A DNA stretch of 64,000 bases from Pelecanus crispus (lineage: Eukaryota > Chordata > Aves > Pelecaniformes > Pelecanidae), in assembly GCF_030463565.1 (NCBI RefSeq), contig NC_134646.1, positions 20,937,296-21,001,295 on the forward strand. Direction: 5' to 3'. Position 1 is the stretch's first letter. Each line of letters begins with the position of its first letter. The notes under the pieces are model-generated. The model did no database searches and was not told the origin of the DNA. It saw only the letters and a list, made by a program, of their open reading frames with translations. Both the position numbers and the translations under genes were made by a program. Below are positions 1 to 12,100 of the stretch, piece by piece.

Positions 1-116
1 AGTGGTAACAAAGAACTGGAAAGAGATTGTGCAGTCTTGTGATCTGCAGAATTGGAGAGAGGCTTTGGCTGCTGTGCTCACTTACGCCGGGCCAGATGAG
101 TTTGCAGCCCTTTGCG
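1..116 (+). CDS. SEC31A: SEC31A exon 1 in window (left-truncated by window edge), solenoid
   Basis: The exon is already open at the left edge. Base 1 is the third base of a codon, followed by 38 codons beginning [18 protein letters not shown] and ending in the middle of an Asp codon (phase 1). The donor GTAAGG follows at 117. This is helical repeat sequence of the alpha-solenoid that forms the Sec31 dimer rod. The true acceptor is outside the window. Confidence 0.96.
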
Positions 117-3100
117 GTAAGGACACTTTACAGGCTGGATGTCATTTATTCCACTTACAGCAAAGCTACACTTTGCCATGGTTGTTTTCCTTCCAGTAAA
201 TTACTGTAATGCCTTGCTAGTTTCTTTGATGGATAATACAGTTCTTCAGTCCTGTTGCAGAGGAGGAGGAGAGGAACCTCTGGGGTGCTGTGTTCCCAGT
301 ATGTTCCCTGATTTTCTGGGCACAGAACCCAGACCCTTGTGAGCAGATGCATCCTGGTATCACCTGTGTAGTGCACAGCTGCTGGTCTCTTACTGTTTCC
401 AGATGTGTAATGGTGATGTTGATGTGACAGGTGTCTCAGCCAAGGGACCAGCGTCTTGGAGTGTTTGTGCATGGGACACAAGTGGAAATGTTTCAGGGAA
501 GTGCTTCACTCTTCTTTCCCAAGAGCAATTTTGACTTCTTGGAAGGAGTCTTCTTTCACAGGCAGTGAGCATGCTTGCCCTCATGTACACTCTATGGCAG
601 ACAGCTGGCTGGGTTTAACCCACAGGGAAGTTATATTGCCAATAGCTGTGTGCCTGACACCCTGTCCCCCTCAGATGCCAGCCACAGTACAACTCGTTTC
701 AGCACACGTCAGCCCAGAGCAGTATCATGGCTTTGTTCATCACAGTTGCTTGGCTGGTTGCACACTCGGGTCACGCTCCTGAAATAAAGGAATACAAAGT
801 GGGTGGCAGAGGGGAGAATCAAACCCTGGCCTCTTGTCCTCTGTCATGTCAGCAGATGGACTGTCCCCTCTGACATGCAGGTGTTTGACAAGTCCTTGCT
901 GCCATGGCATTAACTGCCTCCGAAGTACTATGAGCTCCCATGAAATAATCTGTGCTGGACACAGGAGTATGTCCTTACCAATGGAGCCCAGAGGCAATAT
1001 CCCTTCTCACTGTGCTGAGCAGAGATGCAACAGGCATTGCAGGCTTCCCCAGCCTCAGCAGTGATGGAGGCATTGCTGAAGTGGTTCACCAGCATCTTCT
1101 TTGTTCGTCTTTTTCCTAGATCTCCTGGGAAACAGGCTGGAGAGTGAGGGGGACAGCCTTCTGCAGACACAGGCTTGTCTCTGTTACATTTGTGCCGGCA
1201 ACGTGGAAAAACTCGTTGCTTGTTGGACCAAAGCTCAGGATGGAAACAGCCCCTTGTCCCTTCAGGTTGGTAATTCTGTTAAGAAAGATGTTGGAAGTAA
1301 CACACTGCAATCATTTGGCACTTGAATCAAATGATCTAGTGTAGAGCTTTGATGCTGTCTGATAGCTGCATGTATCTCAGGATGCAAGCCTTTTCCTTCT
1401 GGAACAGGTAGCTTTTGTAGAAGTAACACATAAATATGATATTGGAAAATGTGCTGTGAAGCACGATGTCCCTTATGTCTGCTCTGTTCTTTGGGTAGTC
1501 ATGCTAATATGCTTCTTGTATAAAAAGGTAGTTGTAGGGCTTAGAGTGTTTTGGTAAAGGGGCTTTGAATGCTTGTATCTTTTGCAGTAGGGGAATACTT
1601 GGATGTTTTTGCATTTGGAAGAGATGGCTTGGATCTTCAGGGGAAGAAATCTAATAAATTATGGTTAAATCTGGAAGGAAAACTGTAGGAAGGTTCTCAT
1701 GAGAGTTTTTCTCTAGGAGGTTAAACCTACAGGGTTTGGTTTCCAGTGGTGAAATATGTTGCATATAGCAAATATCTTGGGGGAATAGGATTGACGATAA
1801 GATGAAGCAACTATGGAATAATTTGTTTTATAGTATAATCTTAGTTTCTTCCATCTCTTGAGGGCCTTTGAAGGACCAGTTTTAGAAAGTACTTAAAGTA
1901 ATGTTACCTGGCAATGCAGTGAGTCTCTAGTTAATTGAAGGAGTTTTGCTTTGCATTATTAACTCTCTCCGGTTTTGAATTACCAGAATTACTTTCCAGT
2001 CTCTTGATTGTGAGGGCTTTGTTTACAGATTTACCTTGAGTTTGAATTTGCATTTTGATTGCATTGCTTTGCTCTCTTGAGCTAAAATTGAAAAATATTT
2101 TTGGAGTCATAATGAGGCTGCTTGTTTACTATGATGTGGAATTGCTGAAACTCGTAGAAGCTGTTGGTTATCTTGTTTTTTTTAATTTGCCTTTTTTGAA
2201 GTGCTAATTTGTTGGGAAAAACAAAAATGTAGTATTGAACAGTCAGTAAACAGTCCTTATTAGTGATGTATGGTTGAAATCCTGTGTGTGGTACGCTCAT
2301 TAAATCTGTCTTCCAATATAATACAGTGACAGTAAGAAAAACATGAGAAAACTGACCAGAAAATGTTCCTGTAACTTAGCACTAGGAGGAAATCCAACCA
2401 AGACCGGTTCTGGTATTTGGGGATGTGCAAGGAGGGCAAGATACGGAGTATTCCTGGTGAATAAAAGGAAAACCATCTTTGCAGTAACCACTGGAAAATG
2501 ATGGACGACTCTCCCAAGGGAGTTCTTAAACACCTTAATCAAAAGGACCTAAGAACTGACTTACTAAAATGCTGCAAACAAATGCATGGCGCCCCAGCAC
2601 TAATAGTGGTGATGGACATGATGTTTTCCATTCACTGTCATGGCTCTTGCCAGATATTTTTATGAAAGCATACTCTTTTGGTGGACATGCTCAGTGCTGA
2701 TAGGGCACTGAAATTCTGTTTAATAAAAGCAGTTCTTTTGGCTTTGAACTCTACCTGATGCGCTGCTGGCTTTGCTGTTAGAAGCCACTTGGTGCATGGT
2801 TGCTGGTTGCTGTTCTATTGTCTCCGTGCTGGGAAAGTCATGCCTTCAGTGCAGCTGTAACTGTCTGGGAAGCCTGCACTTGGCTTGGGCTTCCCATCAG
2901 GTGATAGGGGTTCTGCAGGGCTGCCCTGAGGAACAGCCCTCCACAACAGTTGTTAGCCTACTTCACCCCATCGTTCTCATTTGTGTGTTTTGGTTTGGGT
3001 TGGTTTTTTTTTTTCCCCCGATCTTCCAGGATTTAATAGAGAAAGTCGTAATCCTGCGCAAAGCCGTGCAGCTCACCCAGGCTGTGGACCCTAATGCTGT

Positions 3101-6100
3101 GGGGGCCCTTTTGGCTGAGAAGATGAGCCAGTACGCCAACCTCCTGGCTGCCCAGGGCAGTATTGCTGCAGCTTTGACCTTCCTCCCTGCAAACACCAAC
3201 CAGGTACGGGGCCTCTAGGTTTTTTACTCCCTCCCTCTGTGTGAACAGGTGTACTTTGAGCAAAGGTCCCTGCATGCTGCAGTTAACCAGCAGGACTGCC
3301 ATTTGAAATGCACCTCAGGATGTGATGGTCAGGCTGTTTCCCCTGTCCCTGCACTGGCCTCACTGAGCTGGCAGAAGTACACAGCCTTGTTCTTCTCCCT
3401 CTTCATTTCACACCCTTGTCCTTGCAGCCAGTGGCTGCCAAGGGGGCAGCTGTCCCTCCTGCAAGCCAGACAGTGAAACATGTACCTTGACACTTGGTTG
3501 GCTGTTTTCTTTTGATTTCTCATCTTCCATCAGCTAGTAGTTGTAGACAGGCTGGCTTGGGAATGATGCAGCCCAAGATGGGAGGCAGGCACATGGAGGA
3601 CACTTGCAATGGCCCCATGTCTCGTGCAGAAAAGACTTCAATCAGATAAAGCAGAGCAGGCTTCTGAGAGACAGCTCATCAGTGTGTGGCCAGTCAGCCT
3701 CTGGGTGTGATGCACTGGGTGACAGGCAGTGCACTTAACCTTCCTTCGGTGTCCTCTTCTGATTGCAGCCAAACATCGTGCTGTTACGGGACAGGCTTTG
3801 CAGAGCTCAAGGGGAGCTGCCAGTGGGACAGGAGGCCCTCAAGGCACCATACGAGAGACAGCCCATGCCCAAAGGACGAGCTGGCCCTGTGGCTGGACAG
3901 ATGCAAGGGCCCCAGGCTCCAGCCCAGCAGTATTACCAACAGGTAAATGGTTTTTGGTAGTCAGGGAGGAACATGGTGCTTGAGTTCTGGAAAGCGATGG
4001 ATAGAGGAATTTTTTTCCTTTCCGTTATCTGAGCTGGGGCTGTATGACACCTCTACCAAGAGCCTTGTGGTGAATGTCTTTGGTGCTGCTTTTGAATCAG
4101 TACAGATGCCTCTGGAAACATCCTTTAAACACCTTGTCAGGTAGCTGGCTTCTGAAGAGGAGGTGTTTTCCCCCTTTGTTTGAAAATGTGCTTCAGTACC
4201 AAGAATGACTTTGTGGGAGAGCACTGCAGGATTTTTCCATGCTTGTTCTCATAGTCCCTGATGTTGTCCCATCCCCGCAGGCCTTGGACCTTGCTCATGC
4301 TGCTCACCCGCCTCTTCTGGGGCTGATTATTTCCCTGTCCAGCTCTGATGTTGGCTGCAGAAGTCGCTGAGCAGTGGCAGTAGCAAACTGAGGGCATGTT
4401 TTGGCAGTTGTGGGTACAGCCTGCTATGAAAACACCTTCCCAAATGGGCATAAGGGAGCATAAGCAGTATGGGCAGGGGGGTGAGACAGGAGCGGGGAGG
4501 TAGGTCTGGGCTGAGAGTGAGCTGTGCCAGAAGAAAGACACGGTGAGTATGGGACTGTGGGACTGCTGGGGGCTGTGCAGGGAGGAAGAGCAAAAATGGG
4601 GGAGGCAGATGCCCGGCTTTATCTCTAGCCTGAGGACAATACTGCATCAGACCATGTTGGCCATCACCAGTGTGGTGCGGTGGGCAGCCCTGGCTGTGAG
4701 CATGCTTAAAGAGGATCGCCAAGTCCCTAATCCCTCAGGACAGTGCTGGAGCTCATCTGGCACTGCTCTACACAGGGTCTCTGGGCTGAACTTTTCTGAG
4801 AGTGGAGCCATGCTAGTGCTGCGGGTCTTCTCCTTACACAGAAGAGAATGGCACAAGCAGAGGCATGTCTCTGTCAGTGCTGCCATTCAAGCACTGCCTG
4901 CCAGAAAAATGGGGGCAGGAAGGAAGAAGGGCTGAAAAGGGGGGGGGGAGTTGTGCTTTGTTCTCTCCCTCTTGATGTCAACAATTGTGAGTGCCTTTGC
5001 CTTTGCTCCAGGGTGTAACAAGGTAGATTTCAGAAGGGACAAAGCCTTCATCCTGTTCATACAATATTACCTTGCTAACGCCATTGCATATGGTTTTAAA
5101 TGCATCATTGTTAATAATTATCTCTACTGTTCTTTCCTGTGTCTTTGACCTTCCTCCTTGTAACCAATGAATTGCCTTGAGAAGCAATGCTGCGCATTTG
5201 CCATTTGGCTGTGGAAAATAGCAGCTGTCCTCTAGATGGCGTGATCTCAGCAATGCTTTTTAAACCAGTGTTCACTCTTTCTCCTACTGTTTCAGGAATG
5301 CCTCATGCTGTAATTTAAGCAAGCCAGGCTCATTAATAAAAGGCTGGGTGTATCACAACCCCATGAGCACACCACAAATGAGTTACCCCTGTGTTCTTGG
5401 CTTTCCAGGGAGCTCATGCTCAGCAGGAAGGGCTTGAAGGGGACAGGTGCCATGTCAGAAAGGTGCCCAGCGGTATGCTGATGAACCAGAATGGAAAGAA
5501 ATTACATATTTGAGCTTTAGGATACTTGTTTGGTTTTACTTCCTTTTAAGAAAAATGTGTGCATAGGGCTTGTTCAAGCTTGAGGCAGCATTTGTTCAAT
5601 TGCTGCCCCAAACAGGAACATGTACTTAAAACTTGGCTTCCTTTCAGCATAGATTTTTGAACCCTCTTTTTCATCTGAAAAAAACCAAGCATGAATGGGG
5701 ATGGAAAAGTCTTTTAGATGATTCCAGTGATGAGTTATGCAGACATTAACAGTGGTTGTTGTATGGCTGGCTGTACCACTAGCCTAGCACTACACAGGGT
5801 TAGAGGCTGGTAGACTGAAGTCAGCTGAGCCAGCCAGGACTTCAGGGTTGCATCTTTCCCTCTGCCTGTGCTCACATGCAGTGTTGGGCTCCTGACCCCA
5901 GCTGTGCATCCCACTACTGGGCAACACGAGCTCTCCTTGTTCAGGGATGTTGCAGACATAGGAGGTTCTTTGTTTCTGTCACATCAGAAAGGTAGTAGTG
6001 GTTGTATGGAACTGAAGGGCTTTGGAGTGGCAAAGAAGGAAGATAGAGGAAAGGAGCTGTGTGTGACTAGCTGGGAAGCAGTTAGCTTTAAGATGTATGT

Positions 6101-9100
6101 TTGTGCATGTGCAAGAGCTGAATATCAGATTTTAACCTTTTTAATTCATCTTAAGCTTGATTTAAACAGACTGCTTTTGTGTCAGGCAGTATGTTTGAAT
6201 GTAACATGGAACTTGGGACTTCCAGCTGTGGTTAGTGATGCTTGGTGTCACGCAGTAGCCTGCAATAGGAGAGCTTCTGCAATAGGAATATGTGATGAAA
6301 GAGGCAGACCTGGCTCACTGGCACGTGTAACGCTGCGCTTGCTCCACAGCCTGTTGTAGCTGCATCTCTGCTGAGCTTAACCTTTGCTCTGCAATTCATT
6401 TCAGCTCCAGTGCAGTGGTTTCATCTGTCTTGAATGCACTTTTCCTTCTTCCTCTGAGATTTTTTGGCTGTTACAAGCACCAGCATGCAAACCTTTTTGT
6501 GTTCACTTCTTTGCATCTCATTCTGTGAAACCCTTTAGATTTTTTTTTTATTGTTTTGTTTTCCATGATTGGTATTTCTTTGTTCGATTCAGGTTAGAAT
6601 TGCCCCTACTGTCACTACCTGGAGTAACAAAACTCCTACTGCCCTTCCCAGCCATCCTCCTGCAGGCTGTCCCTCTGACACACAGGTATAACCTTCATTA
6701 TTCCTCTCTGAGACCCTGCTCCACCCCAATACATCCCCTGGTGTAGTCTGTGTGCTTGACACAGTCTGGTATGGATAGGCAGAAGGAGCAACTTCCACGT
6801 GTGCTCTGGTTTTGCTCCTCTGCATCTCATGTTGCTACTTTTTTTTTTTTAACCAATGCCCACATGAGTGGCTCTGGAAAGCCTTGAGTGGGAGCTCAGT
6901 GTGACCTGAGCCTCGCCAGCCCTTGCCCCCCCCCCCGGAATATTTGAAGTGTGATGATATTTTTCCTTTCCCTCTTTCCCATGGAAATTAGAAGCTTTGG
7001 AGTTAACATTTAAGTTGTTTAGTTGAAAGCTGTGCATGGCAGGGTGCTCTCAGACTGCCTGAATAACAGGCAGCACTGGCAAGGACCTCTTCCTTGTGTG
7101 GGAAGGTATGTGCTGCTCTGCTGCTGCTGAAGTCACTGCACATACAGGCTGTGCTTTCAGTGTTACGCTGGGCGTCCTAAGGCACTGGGGTGGTTGGAGG
7201 CATTTGCCGCTGTGCTGGTGGCTCTTCCAGGGAATGTGGTTTCAGGTCTTGAAATGTGAACTGATCATTTTGTTACGGTTCTGCTTCAGCACTGCATTAC
7301 TGTTGCTCACTAAATCCTATCTCCCCCTTCCCTTTTTCCTGCAATCTTGTTTTTTACAGGGAGACAACCCACCTCCTCCAGGGTTTATCATGCCAGGTGC
7401 CATTAATCCCAACATGCCACCGCAGCAAGCCACATCTTCCAATTACAGCATGTACTCACAAGCAGGGGCCCGGCAAACGTACCCACAGAGTGAGTAGCAG
7501 CAACTCCCCTCTCCCACCCAGGTGGGCCAGCCAGGTGATGAGGCCACATTTACTTGGGGATAGCCAGTCTCCTCCTTGGGGTTGGGAGGGTTCAGACCAA
7601 GTCAGTCCCGCATTTCCTGGGGCAGGGGAAAGCTTGTGAGATGACACCTGAGGATTGTAATTTCTTGGTGGAGTCCAGACATCAGGCGCCCTCTGTCAGA
7701 CATTGTCCCCTCTGCTGAGAAGGTGTCTGCCCACAGCTCTTAGACTCACTCCTCAGCTGGCCCTTCTCAAGGGTGTGCTGGGATCAGAAACCCCCTAGTA
7801 TGAGTCCTGGAGAAGCAGCACAGGCCTGGCAAAGAGGGACCCAGCTCATCTGTGTGTGTCTGGGCCATCCAGTTCTCATTGGGACTCCATGAAGATGGGA
7901 AAGGGGATGAGGAGAGAAGGGCAGTAGTAGAGGTGAGTGAGGAAGGGGGCAGAGCACTGACACAAAGCAGGGGACTGAAGTTACAGGCACCAGGGAGGAA
8001 AAAAATGGGCATAGCTGGGCAGAGAAGAGGCAGTGAAGTTAAGCTGCAGGGCCCACAGTGAAAGGCTGTGAGCTTGCATTCGCTTCCAGAGATTGCTGTT
8101 CACTTCCTTGGCCTACACTTTCCCTTTGTGTAAACCTGGGGCAGGAGTTTCCCTTCCCTGAGAGGCACTGTGAGGACTGCAGTAGTCCAGAAAACAGCCA
8201 GAGCAGCAGCACCCATGTACCCCAGCTGCACCCCAAGTGGCATGGTGGCTCTGAGCAGGAGAGTCTGTGGGGGAGAATGGGAGTCGTTACAGCCAGGGCA
8301 GTCCTTTCTCTGCCTCCCCATTCCCAGTGGCAGGCTGAGGTTTTAAGCAGTTCTGCAAGTGCAGGCAGAGTTGTGGGACTCAGGATTTGGCTGGGTAGGT
8401 AAGTAGTTTGAGGGGGAAGGGGCAGGAAGAAAGGAGAGTCAGGTGGAAGGAAGCAGAGGCAGATGAAACCTGCTCCTCTGTTATGAACTCACTGTCTGAA
8501 TGTCTTTTCTCCCTATTTGTAGCATATCAGGCCACACAACAGTACTCTTGTGGAACAGGGGGACCAGCTCTCTATCAGCCTCAGCAGCCTATCGCTGTCC
8601 CTGCTTCAGCCTCTCACCTGAACCCTGCCCCTAACACCACCCCTCTCTACCTGCCCTCTGCCCCTGCTCACTCTGTGCCCTCTCCGCTGTACCCTGGGCA
8701 GCCTCAACCCTCCCCAACAAGCCTGAATCCCGTCTCTTCCCTCCCTCTTCCTCCTTCTGGCGCATCCTTTCAGCATGGCAGGACAGGACCTCCAGCAACT
8801 TCTGTGGCTTATACGTTACCTACTGGACCAACAGGTACTCTGCCTGCAACCAGTGACCTTCCTGCATCCCAGAGAACAGGTCTGCGCTTGGATTGGGGGG
8901 GGGGGCAGGCAGGGAGGGGGAGGGTTTTGCTTTCTTACGCATGCAGTTAAATGTGCACCTTTTCCTTGTGAATGCTTTGTACAAAGTTTGCTTGTGCTTA
9001 GAGATCCGTTCAAAGCATTTCTAAAACACATCATCTTCCCTGTGTATCTAGCGATAATACGCCTGAGTTGCTGCAGTGAGCACTTGCTGAGCAGCATGAG

Positions 9101-12100
9101 CAGTCATCTTTCTCTTGTGAGTCAGATCTTGCCATAAACACAGACCTTTTGTCTTGCCCAAGACAGGGTGCTACAGCATTGTCTTGGTATGAGGCTTTCA
9201 TATACTATAGGTGGATGGTGGCACAGTTTTAACCTTGTGAGGCTGGCATCAAAATCTGCTATGTGGCTGGAAAGCAAAATACAAAAATGAGCAAGTTTTC
9301 CTAATTGCTGCAGAGATGATGATCCCAATTCTCCTTGCAGAACAATTTTGCAAATATAATTTGTTCCTGGTTTGTGAGCAGCATTTCAAGCCCGGGATTG
9401 GCAGCATATTTAATTTAAGCAGCATTTCCTGTGGCATCAGCTCACTTTCATTATTTTTTTTTCCTAACCACTTAGTGCAATGGGATTTACTGTAGCTGTG
9501 AATGCCTTAAAAGAGAATCAGAAGTGATCTGGAAATGCTTTTACATGTCTCTTTCCTTAATGTTAATCAAAAGCATGTGTGTGTGGCTGCCATGTAAGAG
9601 CATGTTTGAGCATGCATGGTGAGAGAGCACGCACTGAGGTGCAGCTCGGTGTCTCCTTGTGACTGCCTGGATGTAACTGTTTGCTGTGGGACAGTGACTT
9701 TGCTTGCAATAACAAACCTGACTCTTCACTTAGCAGCCTGGGAAACAACAGCTTTGCATATGTCAGACTGCAGGCAGTATGTGGTCCTTTTCTAAACCTG
9801 GCTGTAAACATACTTCACATCCTGGTGGTCCAGCTGGAGAGTCAAGGACCAGATCTGGGAAGCAGGGAGCGGAGAGAATATTAAGCAGGATCTGAGGGAT
9901 GTTCCAGGGATGCTGACCCTGCTGACAGGCCCTAAGGCCTGTGACTCCCTCTCTTCTTTTAGAAGTCTGTTAGGGGTGATGCAGTGCAGAAAAGGCATAG
10001 TGCCTTGTCTTGGCAGCAGCAGTCTTAGGAGTAGGTGTTCCTGGCATCCCTGAGGCTGGGAGCCCACACCTCTCATGGCATTGCCTTCACACACACACTT
10101 GTGTTTTGGGGAGGAATGGTCTTTTGCTCCTTCAAAAAACAGGGGGGACTGGTGTAGGGCAGCTGCCAGGGCTGCAAGGGGAGAAGAGGCCTTTCCCTCA
10201 GTCCTGCAGCCAGATTTGGTATCCTCTCTGTTCTTGGAGATGCTGTACTGTGACCTCTCCTGACCCCATGTTATGGGTCATGTCAGACTTATATCTCTAA
10301 GCCAGAGGAATTATGAAATTCGACAGAAGAAGAGGTGTTGGATAGGGTTCTAGGCCTCGGATGTGAAGCAGCACTTTATAATGCAGACAGCATAGCTTCT
10401 GCACCTCCAAATAAATGCAAGGAACAAGAAAATTGTTCTTTCTTATCCGTTTTACTACTCACATCACTGGCAGGCACTTCAGATGTGTCACTTGGTAATT
10501 TTCTTGCATTAACAGTGAAGTGACATAGTCCATGTGGCGTGCTCAGAGCAGGTGAAGCTCTGTACTCTGGACAATAGAAATTAGGGACATTAATGACAAT
10601 ACCAGCCAATTTCTAAAATTGTGTAATCCACATAGACAGTAGTCTAACACATCTTGCCTGTGTCATTTTAATATAAGGGAAATTGAAGCAGTCGTTATCC
10701 TCACTGCCTTGCCAGATTTCCTTTCAAAATGTGGCACAGGAGTGGGCTGTCCCCATGTGCCGTAAGACCAACTGGCAGGGAAGACAAATGGCCTGGCTGT
10801 ATAGGGAGCTTTTGCGGGGACTCGGGGGAAAAAAGGAGAGTCTACCACCTTTGGAAGAAGGGGCAGGCAACTCAGGAAGAGTACAGGGACCTTGTTAGGT
10901 CATGCAGGGAGGAAATTAGAAAAGCAAAAGCCCAGCAAGAAGTTAATCTGGCCACTGTTGTAAAAGATAATAAAAAATGTTTTTATTAGTACATCAACAA
11001 TAAAAGGAGAGCCAAGGAGGATCTCCATCCTTTGCTCGATGTGGGGGGGAACATTGTGACCGAGGACAAGGAAAGGGCTGAGGTACTTAACGCCTTCTTT
11101 GCCTCTGTGTTTAACAGCCAGACCAGTCATCCCCAGGGTACTCAGGCCCCTGAGCTGCAAGACAGGGATGGGGACCAGAATGGAGCCCTCATAGTCCAGG
11201 AGGAAGCAGTTAATGACCTGCTACACCACCTGGATGCTCACAAGTCTATGGGGCCAGATGGGATCCACCCAAGAGTATTGAGGGAGCTGGCAGAGGAGCT
11301 TGCCAAGCCACTTTCCATCATGTATCAGCAGTCCTGGTTAACAGGGGAGGTCCCTGATGACTGGAGGCTTGCCAATGTGACGCCCATCTACAAGAAGGGC
11401 CGGAAGGAGGACCCAGGGAACTACAGGCCTGTCAGCCTGACCTCGGTGCTGGGAAAGAATATGGAGTGGTTCATATTGAGTGAACTCAACAGGCAAGTGC
11501 AGGTCAACCAGGGGATCAGGCCCAGCCAGCATGGGTTCATGAAAGGCAGGTCCTGCTTGACCAACCTGATCTCCTTCTATTACCTGGTGACCCGCCTGGT
11601 GGATGATGGAAAGGCTGTGGATGTCATTTACCTGGACTTTAGCAAAGCCTTTGACACAGTCTCCCACAGCATTCTCCTTGGGAAGCTGGCGGCTCATGGC
11701 TTGGATGGGTGTAGTCTTTGCTGGGTAAAAACCTGGTTGGGTGGCCGAGCCCAGAGAGCAGTGATGAATGGAGTTAAGTCCAGCTGGCAGCCGGTCATGA
11801 GCGGTGTTCCCCAGCGCTCTGTTTTGGGGCCAGCCTTGTTTAATATCTTTATCAACGATCTGGATGAGGGGATTGAGTGCACCCTCAGAAAGTTTGCAGA
11901 TGACACCAAACTGGGTGGGAGTGTCGATCTGCTGGAGGGTAGGATGGCCCTGCAGAGGGACCTGGACAGGCTGGACCGATGGGCCGAGGCCAACTGTATG
12001 AGGTTCAACAAGGCCAAGTGCCGGGTCCTGCACTTGGGTCACAACCACCCCATGCAACGCTACAGGCTTGGGGAAGAGTGGCTGGAAAGCTGCCTGGTCA

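Noticed and set aside
2772..3218. 148-codon frame ending in exon 3
   Set aside because: It is exon 3 read back through its intron. The polypyrimidine tract and CAG at 3029 show the upstream part is intronic.
5868..6359. 163-codon + frame in SEC31A intron 4
   Set aside because: No recognisable domain, no splice signals linking it to SEC31A exons, and ends before the cassette exon.
7681..7705. Possible CTCF site around GGCGCCCTCTGTCAG
   Set aside because: The 3' half fits but the CCA end of the core is TGA; too weak to annotate.
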